NCBI RefSeq assembly: GCF_003387475.1
Contig: NZ_QUNO01000017.1
Span: forward strand, 1-64,000
Source of the DNA: Kutzneria buriramensis
GTDB lineage: Bacteria; Actinomycetota; Actinomycetes; Mycobacteriales; Pseudonocardiaceae
Direction: 5' to 3'
DNA: 64,000 nt
Part shown: positions 53,419 through 61,203 of the stretch, piece by piece
Layout: each line of letters begins with the position of its first letter
How positions within the stretch are numbered: position 1 is the stretch's first letter
Program-made: the position numbers and the translations under genes
Notes under the pieces: generated by a model
The model's input: the letters and a program-made list of their open reading frames with translations, nothing else
The model's database searches: none
Told to the model about the DNA's origin: nothing

Positions 53419-53715
53419 TCAGTGCTCGTCGACGTGGTCGCCGTGGACGGCGTGTCGGTGGCCGTCGTGCACGTAGTCGACGTGGTCGCCGTGCGGCACC
53501 GCGACGTGCCCACAGCCCTCGCCGTGAACGTGCCCGTGCGCGTCGTGGATGGTGTGGTCGGCCGGCTCGCACTCGTCGACGTGCCCCTCGTGCGCGCGGT
53601 GCAGGTGACCATCGTGGGCGTAGTCGACGTGGTCGCCGTGCGGGAGTGCGACATGACCGCAGCCCTCACCGTGAACGTGTTTGTGGCCGGAGTGCTCGAC
53701 GTGAGTCGTCGTCAT
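53419..53715 (-). CDS. Histidine-rich metal-binding protein
   Basis: This 98-residue protein is about one third His plus Asp/Glu, and is built from two copies of a unit of about 40 residues: HVHGEGCGHVALPHGDHVDY and HVHGEGCGHVAVPHGDHVDY, each followed by a HDGHxH run. It has no signal peptide. Such proteins bind zinc, nickel or cobalt in the cytoplasm. ATG at 53715 begins MTTTHVEH. Surrounding genes (ArsR and ZnuB fragments, Fur-type regulator) point to zinc storage. Confidence 0.8.
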   Translation of the reverse strand: MTTTHVEHSGHKHVHGEGCGHVALPHGDHVDYAHDGHLHRAHEGHVDECEPADHTIHDAHGHVHGEGCGHVAVPHGDHVDYVHDGHRHAVHGDHVDEH

Positions 53716-53747
53716 AATGTTGCTCGCTTCCTGGAAGCGTGATGCAT

Positions 53748-53912
53748 GTCCAGACGTTCGAGACAACCGCCAGTGTAGTGACAGCAGCCAGCCAGCACCT
53801 GCGGATCCTCAGGGAGGTCCGTGCCGTGCACTGCCAGCGGCACGGCCACGAGATCGCCTATCGGCTGGTGGACGAGCACCTCGCGTGCATAGTGACCAGT
53901 GGTCGCGCGATG
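53748..53912 (+). pseudogene. ArsR-family regulator fragment
   Basis: The reading SQHLRILREVRAVHCQRHGHEIAYRLVDEHLACIV is the recognition helix and wing of an ArsR metal-sensing regulator. The first helices are missing, and the C-terminus runs into a transporter fragment. Divergent from the His-rich gene. Confidence 0.6.
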
Positions 53913-54173
53913 CCCACCGCGGCAACGCGTGGATCCTCGGACTCGGTGTCCTCTTCCTCACCGTCTACCCCACCAGCCGCAGCACCGCCAACGGCTCAGC
54001 CGGCGCCACCGTCCTGTTCGGATCGACCTTCGGCATCAGCTCCAGTGACGCGATCGCGGCCGCCGCCGTCGGCGCGGCAGTTTGCGTGCTGATGGTGGCG
54101 CTGGCCCCGACCGTTGCTGTTCGCGACCCTGGATCCCGCCGTCACCGCCGCACGCGGACTTCCCGGGGGGTAA
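53905..54173 (+). pseudogene. ZnuB-like zinc ABC permease fragment
   Basis: Pieces read NAWILGLGVLFLTVYPTSRS and ATVLFGSTFGISSSDAIAAA, then VGAAVCVLMVALAP, matching the middle of ZnuB-type permeases. Near 54120 the phase changes to LLFATLDPAVTAARGLPGG and a stop at 54171. Both ends of the permease are missing. A remnant of a zinc importer operon. Confidence 0.65.
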
Positions 54174-54191
54174 GACGAGGACCTCCGTGGC

Positions 54192-54593
54192 ATGACGGCG
54201 AACGGGGCACGTCGGGTTCACCACTACGAGACCCAGCAGCGGCGAGCAATCCTGCACGCGCTCGCCCGCGCTCCCGGCTTCCTCAGCGCCCAAGCCCTGC
54301 ACGCCCACATGCACGCCGCCGGCCACACCATCGCGTTGACTACCGTCTACCGCGCCCCGCACGTCTACGCCGACACCGGGCGCATCGACAGCACCTACGA
54401 CGCGACCGGCGGGCGGCTGTTCCACCTGGGACCCGACACCGGCCGCAGCCACTACCTGGTCTGCCGCGGCCTCCCCCTCGACGCAGCCGTCGCACGGGAC
54501 TGGGCCGCAGCCACCGCCGCGGACAACGGGTTCACCGACATCAACCCAGTCATCGAACTCACCGGCATGTGCCCCGCCTGCAGCGCCTCCTGA
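54192..54593 (+). CDS. Fur/Zur-family regulator, partly degenerate
   Basis: This 133-residue protein has the Fur winged helix (TQQRRAILHALARAPGFLSAQALHAHM, then TTVYRAPHVYADTGRID) and a dimerisation half ending CPAC. The first structural zinc pair is damaged: SHYLVCRGLPLDA has one Cys where relatives have CRxCG, and part of the His-rich metal site is missing. It may be losing function along with the zinc genes before it. ATG at 54192 lies 18 bases after the ZnuB remnant stop. Confidence 0.72.
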   Translation: MTANGARRVHHYETQQRRAILHALARAPGFLSAQALHAHMHAAGHTIALTTVYRAPHVYADTGRIDSTYDATGGRLFHLGPDTGRSHYLVCRGLPLDAAVARDWAAATAADNGFTDINPVIELTGMCPACSAS

Positions 54594-54645
54594 CCTCAAA
54601 GGCCAAGGCAACGTGGCTGCCATGCGGCGGCGAGGTACGGGCCGT

Positions 54646-54679
54646 GGGGTCCGTCTGCCTGGCCAGGCAGACGGACCCC
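54646..54679. terminator. Perfect 34-bp palindrome between convergent genes
   Basis: The 17 bases at 54646-54662 are the exact complement of 54663-54679. It lies between the Fur-type gene (plus) and the LAXTG gene (minus), so it can serve as a bidirectional terminator. Confidence 0.85.
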
Positions 54680-54690
54680 GGTGCCAGGGA

Positions 54691-55335
54691 CTACCGGCGG
54701 CGAGCGGCGAGCCGGAGCGCGAACAGGAGGCCGGCGCCGAGCGCGAGCAGTCCGGCCGCGATGCCGATCAGCGCGCCGGAGTTCACACCGGTGTTGGCCA
54801 GCGCGGTGTTCTCCACCGACGGGGCCGTTGTCGTCGGCGTCACTGCCACTGCGGTGCTGGTCGTAGTGGGCGCCGTCGTGGTCACCGTGGTCGTGGTGGT
54901 CGTCGTTGTGGTGGTCGTCGTGGGCGGCGGCGTGCTCTTCTGGCAGGCCGCGGCCGACAGCTTCTTGGTGAACGACCAGCCGTTCGTGCCGTTGGCGTCG
55001 TCCCACGCCTTCACCGTGACCACGAACGTCTCGGCCACGTCACTCGGGATGGTCGTCGCGTCGTGGAACGTCGCGTGGTACGAGTCCTGGAACGTGGTGT
55101 CGACCAGGCTCGTCGCCTTGTCCGCGCCGGACTGCTGGACCGTGGCCGACACCGTGTTGGGGTGGCTGCCGTTGTAGTCCTTGAGGTCGATGGTGAGCGT
55201 GGTCTGCCCGTCCGCGCATCCCGCGGTCACGGTCGGCGTGTGCGCGTTGGCGGGCGCGGCAAGCAGAAGTGCGGCGCCGAACGCGGCAGCCGCCGCGGAG
55301 CCGATGCCGAACGACCGTCGCGCTGTGGGTGTCAT
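54691..55335 (-). CDS. LAXTG-anchored cell-wall protein
   Basis: This 214-residue surface protein has a signal peptide (about 1-31), a single globular domain (32-130) with two or three Cys, a Thr-rich linker, the sortase signal LANTG at 179-183, a hydrophobic helix and an RR ending. LAXTG is the signal used by class E sortases in actinomycetes. The Thr run is encoded by GGT/TGG-rich DNA that could vary in length. It lies downstream of the phosphoesterase on the same strand. Function unknown. Confidence 0.82.
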   Translation of the reverse strand: MTPTARRSFGIGSAAAAAFGAALLLAAPANAHTPTVTAGCADGQTTLTIDLKDYNGSHPNTVSATVQQSGADKATSLVDTTFQDSYHATFHDATTIPSDVAETFVVTVKAWDDANGTNGWSFTKKLSAAACQKSTPPPTTTTTTTTTTTTVTTTAPTTTSTAVAVTPTTTAPSVENTALANTGVNSGALIGIAAGLLALGAGLLFALRLAARRR

Positions 55336-55495
55336 CCGTCGTTCCCGTTCTCTGATCAGCCAGGGGAGAGCAAGGATCGAGCGACCCTATGAGCCACGAC
55401 GGGCATTGGACGAGAACGCCCAGCGCGCATTTGGGTATCGGATTGGTGACGATCGGTCCAGCCCACTACACCCAAATGCACTCGAAGGGGCCCTC

Positions 55496-55529
55496 ACGGG
55501 TGGCGCCGGCAGGTGTCGACGCCACCCGT
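55496..55529 (-). terminator. Hairpin terminator after phosphoesterase gene
   Basis: ACGGGTGGCG (55496-55505) pairs with CGCCACCCGT (55520-55529) around a 14-base loop, nine bases beyond the stop at 55539. Confidence 0.6.
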
Positions 55530-55538
55530 CACGATTTG

Positions 55539-57644
55539 TCAGGCGGCCAGGCGGGCGGCCTGGTTCAGCAGGTCGTGGGCCTGGTCCAGCAGCTGACAGC
55601 CCTGCCGGTCGACGGGACGACCGTGGAAGGCGGCGTCCATCAGCACGGCGCCGATCCGATTGGTCAGCTTGTCCCGCTGGTCACCCAGATCCGCCAGCCG
55701 CTTGGCCGCGGCGGGATACGCGGTCGGGTCACCGCTGATCGCCTTGGTGGACGCGGTGAGCGTGTTCCGGGCGAACTGCCCGTTCGCGGCGAGCAGCTGC
55801 TTGTACGCGTCACCGAGCTGGCGCACGGTGTCTTGGTTGAACCGCAGCGACCACGGCAGGTTGCCGGGCTTGAGGTCCTCGACGAGCACGCGGCCGTCGT
55901 CCTGGTACCGATCGCTGAGTCCGGTCAGCGCGAGAATGGTCGGCCGGTTGTCGGTCTGATCGGCCCACGTCGTCCGGTCCACGCCCCGATGCGCGACGCC
56001 GGGACCGGCCAGCCCCAGCCAGATCGTGGCCATGTCCGGCCACAGACCGCCGTGGTTCCAGGCGTACCCGGACGAGGTGTACACGCACGGCTTCTGGCAG
56101 TTGGGCGCACCGCCGCCGATGTAGTCGTCCTCACCGGAGAACGCGGTGAACGTCGGCGTCCGGGCGGCGTCCGGTCCGACGAAGTGCAGGATCTTCTCCT
56201 CCACCTGGTCGGCGATCTGGTAGGCGACCTTGTCGGTGCCGCCGGTCAGCGGATTGGTCACGGACAGCTTCGTGACGTCGCGCTCCAGCGACAGCGCGGT
56301 CGGCGAACCAGCCTGCGGGTTGCCCTGCACCCACACGGCCGGCGCCGGGTCGCTGTGGATGGCGAACGGCGTGGTGTTGCCGGCCTGCGTGGCGAGCAGA
56401 CCCGGCAGGTTCACGTTCACCTCGGACCGCGTGGTGTAGGAGCAGGTGTTGCCCGCGGCGCCGGTGCAGTTGGCCGGGGTCGGGGCGCTGCCGGAGAAGT
56501 GGTCGCCCTCGTCGGTGGTCACCGAGAACAGCGTGTTGGCCGGGGTGATCCCGTCCTTGGCCAGTCGCGCCAGGAACTGTCCGAACGAGCGGTCGTAGTC
56601 GTGCAGCTGCTGGGAGTACAACGCCTCGCCGGGACCGAGGTCGCCGGTGTTGGCCGCGGTGTGGTCGCCGTGCACGTCGGACAGGTACACGTTGGTGATC
56701 GGGACCCCGTGCTCCTGCAACAACGCGGCGTAGCCCAGCGAGTTGGTCGCGGTCTGCGCGTCGAAGCCCGGAAAGCCGGGATTGCCCTTGCTGTCCGCGA
56801 TGATCTGGCCGTCCAGGTTCGTGGCCGGCCCCGAACCCAACTCGGGCGCCACCTCGGCGTTGCCGAACAGCGCCTTGTAGCCCGAGTAGCCCCCGGGCTC
56901 GTCCGGCAGCACGTCGCTCTGGCCGTTGCCGCAGACCGCCGAGGTCCGCGCGCAGTGCACGGCGTAGCCGACGAAGTCGGCAGTCGCCTTGGCGGGGTTG
57001 GCCTTCGCCTCGGCCTGCTGCGGCGAGTCGGAGCCGAACACGGTGGGGATGTCGGTGGCGATGTTCTCCAACACGGTGTTGGACATGCCCACCTCGCCGA
57101 CGTTGCAGCCGGCCCGGGTGAACGTCGTCCACGGCGCCGGCGTGTTCACGTTGGCGCTGATCGGGTTCTGCGAGCGGTCCGCGCTGTAGGCCATGTTGTA
57201 CCGGGTGTCCGCCGGTGACCCGCTCGGGTCGTACAGCGGGTCCGTCCAGTACGCGAAGGACACGCCGGTGTGCGTCTTCCCGGCCGCGTCGTAGTAGGAG
57301 AAGCTGTTGGACTGCGTGACGCTGGTCCGGTCGGGGTAGAGCCCGGTCTGGTTGGACGTGAAGTTCGTGGCGGTGTGGCTGAGCACGTCGTGGTCGTTGC
57401 TCAGCAGCGTCCCGTTGTGCTCCAGGAATCCGAGCAGGTTGGGCATCTGCTCCAGGTCGCTGGGCACGTTCGGGTTGTCCCGGGTGAAGTGCACGTTGTC
57501 GAACTGGATCGAGATGACGTGCTTGATTCCGTTGTCCAGCTGGCAGCCGGTAGGCCGCTGCGCGGACGCCTGCGCCGTCGTCGCCATGCTGAGCGCGCCG
57601 AGCACGCCCAACGCGGCGGCAACGGCTCTTCGGGTCTTGTTCAC
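55539..57644 (-). CDS. Secreted phosphoesterase-like protein
   Basis: This 701-residue protein has a signal peptide (RRAVAAALGVLGALSMATTAQA). Its layout resembles the alkaline phosphatase superfamily: HVISIQFDNVHFTRDNPNV at the start, HTATNFTSNQTGLYPD, NVYLSDVHGDHTAANTG, and TTDEGDHFSG near the middle, an Asp/His pattern typical of binuclear metal sites. Actinomycete relatives are annotated as phosphoesterases of unknown substrate. GTG at 57644 follows GAGGGG by seven bases, removing 17 doubtful residues. Confidence 0.78.
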   Translation of the reverse strand: MNKTRRAVAAALGVLGALSMATTAQASAQRPTGCQLDNGIKHVISIQFDNVHFTRDNPNVPSDLEQMPNLLGFLEHNGTLLSNDHDVLSHTATNFTSNQTGLYPDRTSVTQSNSFSYYDAAGKTHTGVSFAYWTDPLYDPSGSPADTRYNMAYSADRSQNPISANVNTPAPWTTFTRAGCNVGEVGMSNTVLENIATDIPTVFGSDSPQQAEAKANPAKATADFVGYAVHCARTSAVCGNGQSDVLPDEPGGYSGYKALFGNAEVAPELGSGPATNLDGQIIADSKGNPGFPGFDAQTATNSLGYAALLQEHGVPITNVYLSDVHGDHTAANTGDLGPGEALYSQQLHDYDRSFGQFLARLAKDGITPANTLFSVTTDEGDHFSGSAPTPANCTGAAGNTCSYTTRSEVNVNLPGLLATQAGNTTPFAIHSDPAPAVWVQGNPQAGSPTALSLERDVTKLSVTNPLTGGTDKVAYQIADQVEEKILHFVGPDAARTPTFTAFSGEDDYIGGGAPNCQKPCVYTSSGYAWNHGGLWPDMATIWLGLAGPGVAHRGVDRTTWADQTDNRPTILALTGLSDRYQDDGRVLVEDLKPGNLPWSLRFNQDTVRQLGDAYKQLLAANGQFARNTLTASTKAISGDPTAYPAAAKRLADLGDQRDKLTNRIGAVLMDAAFHGRPVDRQGCQLLDQAHDLLNQAARLAA

Positions 57645-57817
57645 GTGCTGTCCCCTCAAGTGATACCGACCGGTCCTCACCGAGCTCCGATTCATGAGCC
57701 CCGCACACCCTGGGCACCCACCCCGCCGAAGTCAAGCTTTTGGCCCAGCACCGGGCTGCCCGTGTTGCATTCGTCGAAAGGTCGTGCGGACCGTCGCGAT
57801 GCGTTACCTACCAGGAC

Positions 57818-58123
57818 ATGTCGGACACCGCGCGGCAGGTTTCCCGCGCGGCCATCACGCTGGCCGGCGGGGAGGCGGTCGCGGCCGGAGGCGGATACGA
57901 CTTCGACCGTGCCCACCGCAAGCGGCTCCACGCCGAGATGGCGTACTTGGACCACAAGGGCCTGTCCACGCGGGCCGGAGTTCACGCGAAGCTGGACGGC
58001 CTCTACATCGATCTCAGCCTCGACCCGTGCCCTCTTCAGCAGGTCGACGAGAACCTCCTCGGCCAGTTGCCGGCCGAGGACATGGCACCGCGCCGGCCGG
58101 TGAGTACGAACCGCTCGGCGTAG
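57818..58123 (+). pseudogene. NACHT-type NTPase N-terminal fragment
   Basis: From ATG at 57818 the 101 residues include GGGYDFDRAHRKRLHAEMAYLDHKGLSTR and KLDGLYIDLSLDPCPLQQV, which resembles the region just before the P-loop in actinomycete NACHT/STAND-like NTPases. The reading ends in unrelated codons before any nucleotide-binding motif. A leftover of a large signalling or defence NTPase is the likely explanation. Full proteins of this kind exceed 700 residues. Confidence 0.5.
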
Positions 58124-58289
58124 CAGTCCGCCCGTGGGACAACGCTGTGGGATCCTGACCGCCGTGGTGCCCGCCTGATCAAACGAGTACGAACAGGCCG
58201 CGTAAAACTACTGGTCAGAGCCAGTGACTGACTTCTGGAACCCCACAGGCGGCCGGCGAGGACAGGCCGTGACGGGCAACTGCCGATGA

Positions 58290-59495
58290 TCAGCTGACGT
58301 TGGGCGTGGTGTCGTCGAGGACCAAGGACGTCTGCTTGACCGAGGCCTGCGGCGTCCAGGTGATGCGGGTGGCGCAGAGGAAGACGACGAAGGCGGAGAC
58401 CGCCACGGCGAGCAGACCGACGGCGAGGGTGGTGGCGGCGGCGAGGAGACCGATGGCGGGCGGCCCGGCGAGCAGGCCGACGGTGCCCATGCCGGCGACA
58501 AAGGTGAGGGCGTCCGGGCCCTGACGGGCGGCGGCGACGTACACGCACGGTGTGACGGCGGCGACGCCGAGACCGACGCAGGCGAAGCCGACCAGGGCCG
58601 GGAGGACACCGCCGAGGAGCACGCCGACAGCGAGGCCGAGGGCAGCCAGGGCGGTGCCGACGAGCACCACCCGGCCGTCGCCCCAGCGCGACCGCCAGCC
58701 GTCGGCGAAGAGCCGGGCCAGCACCATCATCACGGACACGACGGCGATGCCCATGGGCTCCACAGCCACCGATGCGTGCACCGAATTCCGCAGGTAGAGC
58801 GCGGACCAGTCGTTCATGGCCCCCTCCGTCACAGTGCCGAACACCATGGCGCAGCCCAGCAACAGCGTCATGGCGGACGGCGCCCGCCTACGACCGCGCT
58901 CCTTCTTCACGGGGGCCTGGTTCTCGGCGAGCAGGCCGGGCCGGGCGCACGCGACCAGGACCAGCACGACAGCCAGCGCCAGCCAGAAGTGCCCGGAGAC
59001 GCTCGGCGTCAGGGCGGCGACCCCGGCCGCGACCAGGGCCGCGACCAGCGAACCTCCGCTGAAGCTGGCGTGCAGCCTGGCCATCACCGGCCGGCCGTAG
59101 CGGTCCTCCAGCGCCGCGCCCTGGGCGTTCATCGCCACGTTCAGGCATGCGACGGCGACGCCGTCGACGAACAGCGTGGCGACCGCGGCCGGGTAGTCGG
59201 CCACGACGGGCAGCGCCACCAGGACGAACCCGAGAACGAGGGCGGCCAGGCAGGACAGGTCACGCGAGCCGAGCCGGGCCATGAGCAGCGTGACCAGCGG
59301 GTACGACACGACGGCACCGACGCCGCAGGCCAACAGCAGCAGCCCGACCTCCGCGCTGCCCAGGCCCAGCCGACCGGCGATGGCCGGCAGCCGCGCCGCC
59401 CACGTCGAGTACTGGAAGCCCAGCAGGAAGAACAGGGCCGCGGTGGACAGGAACCGCCGGCCGAACCGGCCGTCCACTGTGGATGTGTCTGTCAC
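58290..59495 (-). CDS. MFS transporter (YbjJ-like)
   Basis: This 401-residue membrane protein has about twelve helices and MFS features: LFFLLGFQYSTWAARLPAIAGRLGLGSAEVGLL at the N-terminus, GRPVMARLHASFSGGSLVAAL in the first half and TEGAMNDWSALYLR at helix 7. The GTG overlaps the acetyltransferase stop (GTGA) and follows GGAG by five bases. It ends a minus-strand biosynthetic operon, so it probably exports the product. Confidence 0.88.
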   Translation of the reverse strand: MTDTSTVDGRFGRRFLSTAALFFLLGFQYSTWAARLPAIAGRLGLGSAEVGLLLLACGVGAVVSYPLVTLLMARLGSRDLSCLAALVLGFVLVALPVVADYPAAVATLFVDGVAVACLNVAMNAQGAALEDRYGRPVMARLHASFSGGSLVAALVAAGVAALTPSVSGHFWLALAVVLVLVACARPGLLAENQAPVKKERGRRRAPSAMTLLLGCAMVFGTVTEGAMNDWSALYLRNSVHASVAVEPMGIAVVSVMMVLARLFADGWRSRWGDGRVVLVGTALAALGLAVGVLLGGVLPALVGFACVGLGVAAVTPCVYVAAARQGPDALTFVAGMGTVGLLAGPPAIGLLAAATTLAVGLLAVAVSAFVVFLCATRITWTPQASVKQTSLVLDDTTPNVS

Positions 59496-59986
59496 GTGCT
59501 CTCCGTTCCGATGGCCTTCGACATGTACACGGCGCCGGGCCCGTAGCCGGCCGGCACGGTCACCCCGCGGACCGTGCGGAATCCCCTGGCGGCCCAGAAG
59601 ACGTCGCTGCCGCCGACCGCGGCCAACGAGACGTGCGTGTACGCCCGGGCGGTCGCCGCCGCGAAACCGTCGAGCAGCAGCCGGGCCAGTCCGCGGCCGC
59701 GAAACCGCTCGGCGACGACGAGGTCGTGCAGGTGGACGTTGTCCGAGCGGCACCCGGCCCGTTCCGGCGTCACCAGGTCGGGACAGCGAAACCGCGGGTA
59801 GGGCAGCGAGATCAGGTAGCCGGCGATGACCTCGCCGTCGGCCAGCACGAAGCACGTCGACGGCGAGCGGCCAGCCCTCGACCGCAATGCCTCGACGCCT
59901 TCCGACAGCCCCCTGTCCCGGTACGCGGCGACCTCGAGGTCCCCGATCGCGCTCCAGTCGCCGGCGGCGATGCCCCGCGTGCGCAT
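59492..59986 (-). CDS. GNAT family N-acetyltransferase
   Basis: This 164-residue GNAT protein has motif A in LHDLVVAERFRGRGLARLLLDGFAAA (around residue 93) and FWAARGFRTVRG near the end. ATG at 59986 lies just after the decarboxylase stop at 59989. In this operon it could acetylate an amine made by the PLP decarboxylase, masking it for transport or resistance. That role is inferred. Confidence 0.88.
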   Translation of the reverse strand: MRTRGIAAGDWSAIGDLEVAAYRDRGLSEGVEALRSRAGRSPSTCFVLADGEVIAGYLISLPYPRFRCPDLVTPERAGCRSDNVHLHDLVVAERFRGRGLARLLLDGFAAATARAYTHVSLAAVGGSDVFWAARGFRTVRGVTVPAGYGPGAVYMSKAIGTEST

Positions 59987-59988
59987 GG

Positions 59989-61203
59989 TTACACCGGTCC
60001 CGGAGTGGAGGCGGGGACGAGGCTCGGCGCGAACGTGTGTGGCAGCGGGAAGAATCCGTTGAATCCCTGGGTCTGGTAGCTCACGGAGTAGGCGCCGCAG
60101 GCGAGGATCCACACCGGATCGCCGGACACGACGGTCGCGGGCACCAGCGTCGGCTCGGCGCCGAGGATGTCGTCGCTGTCGCAGGTCGGCCCCGCGACCA
60201 CGGCCGGCACGAGGTCGGCGTCGCTCCGGGTCGGGAACACCAGCCGGTACCGGAGCTGGTCGCTCTCGTACAGGCCGTTGAACCGGCCGCAGCTCAGGTA
60301 GAGCCAGTGCTGCCGCCGGCCGTCCGGTCGCCGCCGGGCCGACAACCGCGACACGTGGGCGCGGATCACGCCGTGGTCGGCGACGAGGTGCCGGCCCGGT
60401 TCCATGACGAGGTCGAGCGGCGCCGGGGCGAGGCGGCGGAGCTCGCGCATGCCGGTCCGGATGGCCGCGAACATCGCGTCCAGCGGGGGTGCGAGCGCCC
60501 GGCCGTGGCGGTCCAGGTAGCCGAGCGCGGGCAGGCCGCCGCCGAGGTTGACGTGGTCGAGGACGATGCCGCGCAGGCTCAGCTCGGTGATCGCCTCGGC
60601 GATCAGGTCGAACGCCGTCCGCCAGGCCCGCACGGTCAGCTGCTGCGACCCGACGTGCACCGACAGGCCGGCCGGGGTCAGCCCGAGCTCACGGGCCCGG
60701 TCCAGCACGAGCACCGCGTCCGCGACCGAACACCCGCACTTGCGGCTCAGACCCCAGAGCGCGCCGTCCCCGTCGGTGGCCAGACGGCAGAACACCCGCG
60801 AGCCCGGGGCGCCGGCGGCGATTGCCGCGACGTCCTCGACGCTGTCGGTGGCGAAGTCCCGGACGCCGAGCCGGTATGCGTCGGCGATGTGCCGGTCGGA
60901 CTTGACCGTGTTGCCGTAGTGGATGGCGCCGGCCGCCACGCCGGCGGCGAGCGCCTGGGCGATCTCGCCGGGGCTGGCCGCGTCGACGCCGGCGCCCTCT
61001 CCCGCGAGGCGGCCGATCACCTCGTCCACCGGGCAGGCCTTCATCGCGAACCGGACCCGGACCCCGGGCAGCTCCCGGCGCAGCGCGGCGGACCGCCCGG
61101 CGATGCCGTCGAGGTCGAACACGATCTGGTCGTCGCCGGCCGCCGCCAGCGCGGTCCGCAGCCGCTGGCCGACCAGCTCCGACGCGTCACCGGCCCGGAA
61201 CAC
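59989..61203 (-). CDS. Type III PLP-dependent decarboxylase
   Basis: This 404-residue enzyme has the ornithine/diaminopimelate decarboxylase fold: PLP lysine Lys55 in RFAMKACP, SVHVGSQQ, GGGLPALGY, EPGRHLVAD and the catalytic Cys in GPTCDSDDI. The family's NPxKS element reads GNTVKS here, a small change at the substrate loop. It removes CO2 from a basic amino acid to yield an amine. It overlaps the DUF6271-like gene by 17 bases. Together they may prepare an amine building block. Confidence 0.88.
   Translation of the reverse strand: MFRAGDASELVGQRLRTALAAAGDDQIVFDLDGIAGRSAALRRELPGVRVRFAMKACPVDEVIGRLAGEGAGVDAASPGEIAQALAAGVAAGAIHYGNTVKSDRHIADAYRLGVRDFATDSVEDVAAIAAGAPGSRVFCRLATDGDGALWGLSRKCGCSVADAVLVLDRARELGLTPAGLSVHVGSQQLTVRAWRTAFDLIAEAITELSLRGIVLDHVNLGGGLPALGYLDRHGRALAPPLDAMFAAIRTGMRELRRLAPAPLDLVMEPGRHLVADHGVIRAHVSRLSARRRPDGRRQHWLYLSCGRFNGLYESDQLRYRLVFPTRSDADLVPAVVAGPTCDSDDILGAEPTLVPATVVSGDPVWILACGAYSVSYQTQGFNGFFPLPHTFAPSLVPASTPGPV

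Noticed and set aside
53331-53669. 112-codon Thr/Ser-rich minus-strand frame
   Set aside because: Out-of-phase reading of the His-rich gene, whose duplicated metal motifs show the real phase.
55389-57218. Plus-strand frame of 609 codons
   Set aside because: Antisense shadow of the secreted phosphoesterase, which has a signal peptide and ribosome site on the other strand.
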